6,272 nucleotides of DNA from CAVVWJ01 sp964475685 (GTDB taxonomy: Bacteria > Gemmatimonadota > Gemmatimonadetes > Gemmatimonadales > GWC2-71-9): positions 1-6,272 of the forward strand of contig CAYYXP010000145.1 of assembly GCA_964475685.1 (NCBI GenBank). Direction: 5' to 3'. This document shows positions 6,160-6,272 of the stretch, piece after piece. The translations under genes and the position numbers were made by a program. The notes under the pieces were generated by a model that saw only the letters and a program-made list of their open reading frames with translations, did no database searches and was not told the origin of the DNA. Position 1 is the first letter of the stretch. Every line of letters starts with the position of its first letter.

Positions 6160-6272
6160 GGTCGGGGGAGTCATCGCCCTCCGCCTCGCTGCTGCTGTTC
6201 CAGATGTCCGCTGTGAGCTTCCACGAGCCATCGGCTTGCCGTTTCAGGCACATGACATACTTGCCCCAATCG
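6041..6272 (-). CDS. 3' end of a SnoaL/DUF4440-like (NTF2-fold) protein, partial at window edge
   Basis: An open frame enters from the right edge; its first complete codon is at 6271-6269. It reads DWGKYVMCLKRQ and then GSWKLTADIWNS, which resembles the closing beta strands of DUF4440/SnoaL-like NTF2-fold proteins, where W-K-x-x-x-D-I-W-N-S is a common ending. The typical domain stops there, but this frame continues about 45 residues through a Pro/Ser/Ala-rich tail to TGA 6041-6043. That tail overlaps the last 119 bp of the convergent rhodanese-like gene. The tail is low-complexity and may be real read-on or the result of a frameshift that removed an earlier stop. The upstream part of the gene lies outside the window, so full length, signal peptide and active site cannot be assessed. 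Confidence 0.55.
   Translation of the reverse strand, partial: DWGKYVMCLKRQADGSWKLTADIWNSSSEAEGDDSPDLTGPRSAFRAPAPPADDAIRASSPSGAGRGEPPSSEPPA

Noticed and set aside
6152..6167. CCCC-N8-GGGG as a terminator after the rhodanese-like gene
   Set aside because: The stem has only four pairs and is not followed by a T tract.
5239..6231. Minus-strand 330-codon frame opposite the rhodanese-like gene
   Set aside because: It has no recognisable domain and lies antisense to two supported genes.

Overview
The window is about 6.3 kb of GC-rich bacterial DNA that is almost entirely coding, with abutting or overlapping genes. It comes from a chromosome-like housekeeping/regulatory region; no mobile element, CRISPR array, tRNA or rRNA was seen. 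The gene content, TANCTT-type -10 boxes and GTG/CTG start use would fit a high-GC environmental phylum such as Gemmatimonadota. That assignment is an impression from gene style, not something the sequence proves.

The left two thirds (16-4438, minus strand) is a tight three-gene operon: transketolase (tkt), long-form transaldolase (tal), then a dicarboxylate/acidic amino acid:cation symporter of the DAACS (GltP/DctA/GltPh) family. The junctions are GTGA (tkt stop/tal start) and TGATG (tal stop/transporter start), so translation is probably coupled. Tkt and Tal together form the non-oxidative pentose phosphate pathway. The transporter would bring in C4-dicarboxylates or glutamate/aspartate.

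The divergent region (4439-4606) holds a candidate promoter for each direction, a strong Shine-Dalgarno for tkt, and an inverted repeat GCGACA-N12-TGTCGC over the -35 region of the rightward gene. The tkt reading frame has no ATG, GTG or TTG that would include the conserved transketolase N-terminal helix; an AAGGAG placed 6 nt before a CTG is the best start.

The right third (4607-6159, plus strand) is a two-gene unit. The first gene encodes a MerR-family regulator with a cobalamin-binding C-terminal half carrying both CarH/LitR signatures (W-x9-EH and E-x-H-x-x-G), so it is a likely adenosylcobalamin photoreceptor. The second encodes a membrane-anchored rhodanese-fold protein whose catalytic Cys is replaced by Ala. 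At the right edge the 3' end of a SnoaL/DUF4440-like gene enters on the minus strand and overlaps the rhodanese gene tail to tail.

The most interesting reading is that a B12/light-type regulator sits divergently from, and may control, a pentose phosphate plus transporter operon, and is co-transcribed with a non-catalytic rhodanese. The family assignments are well supported; the regulatory link is inference.
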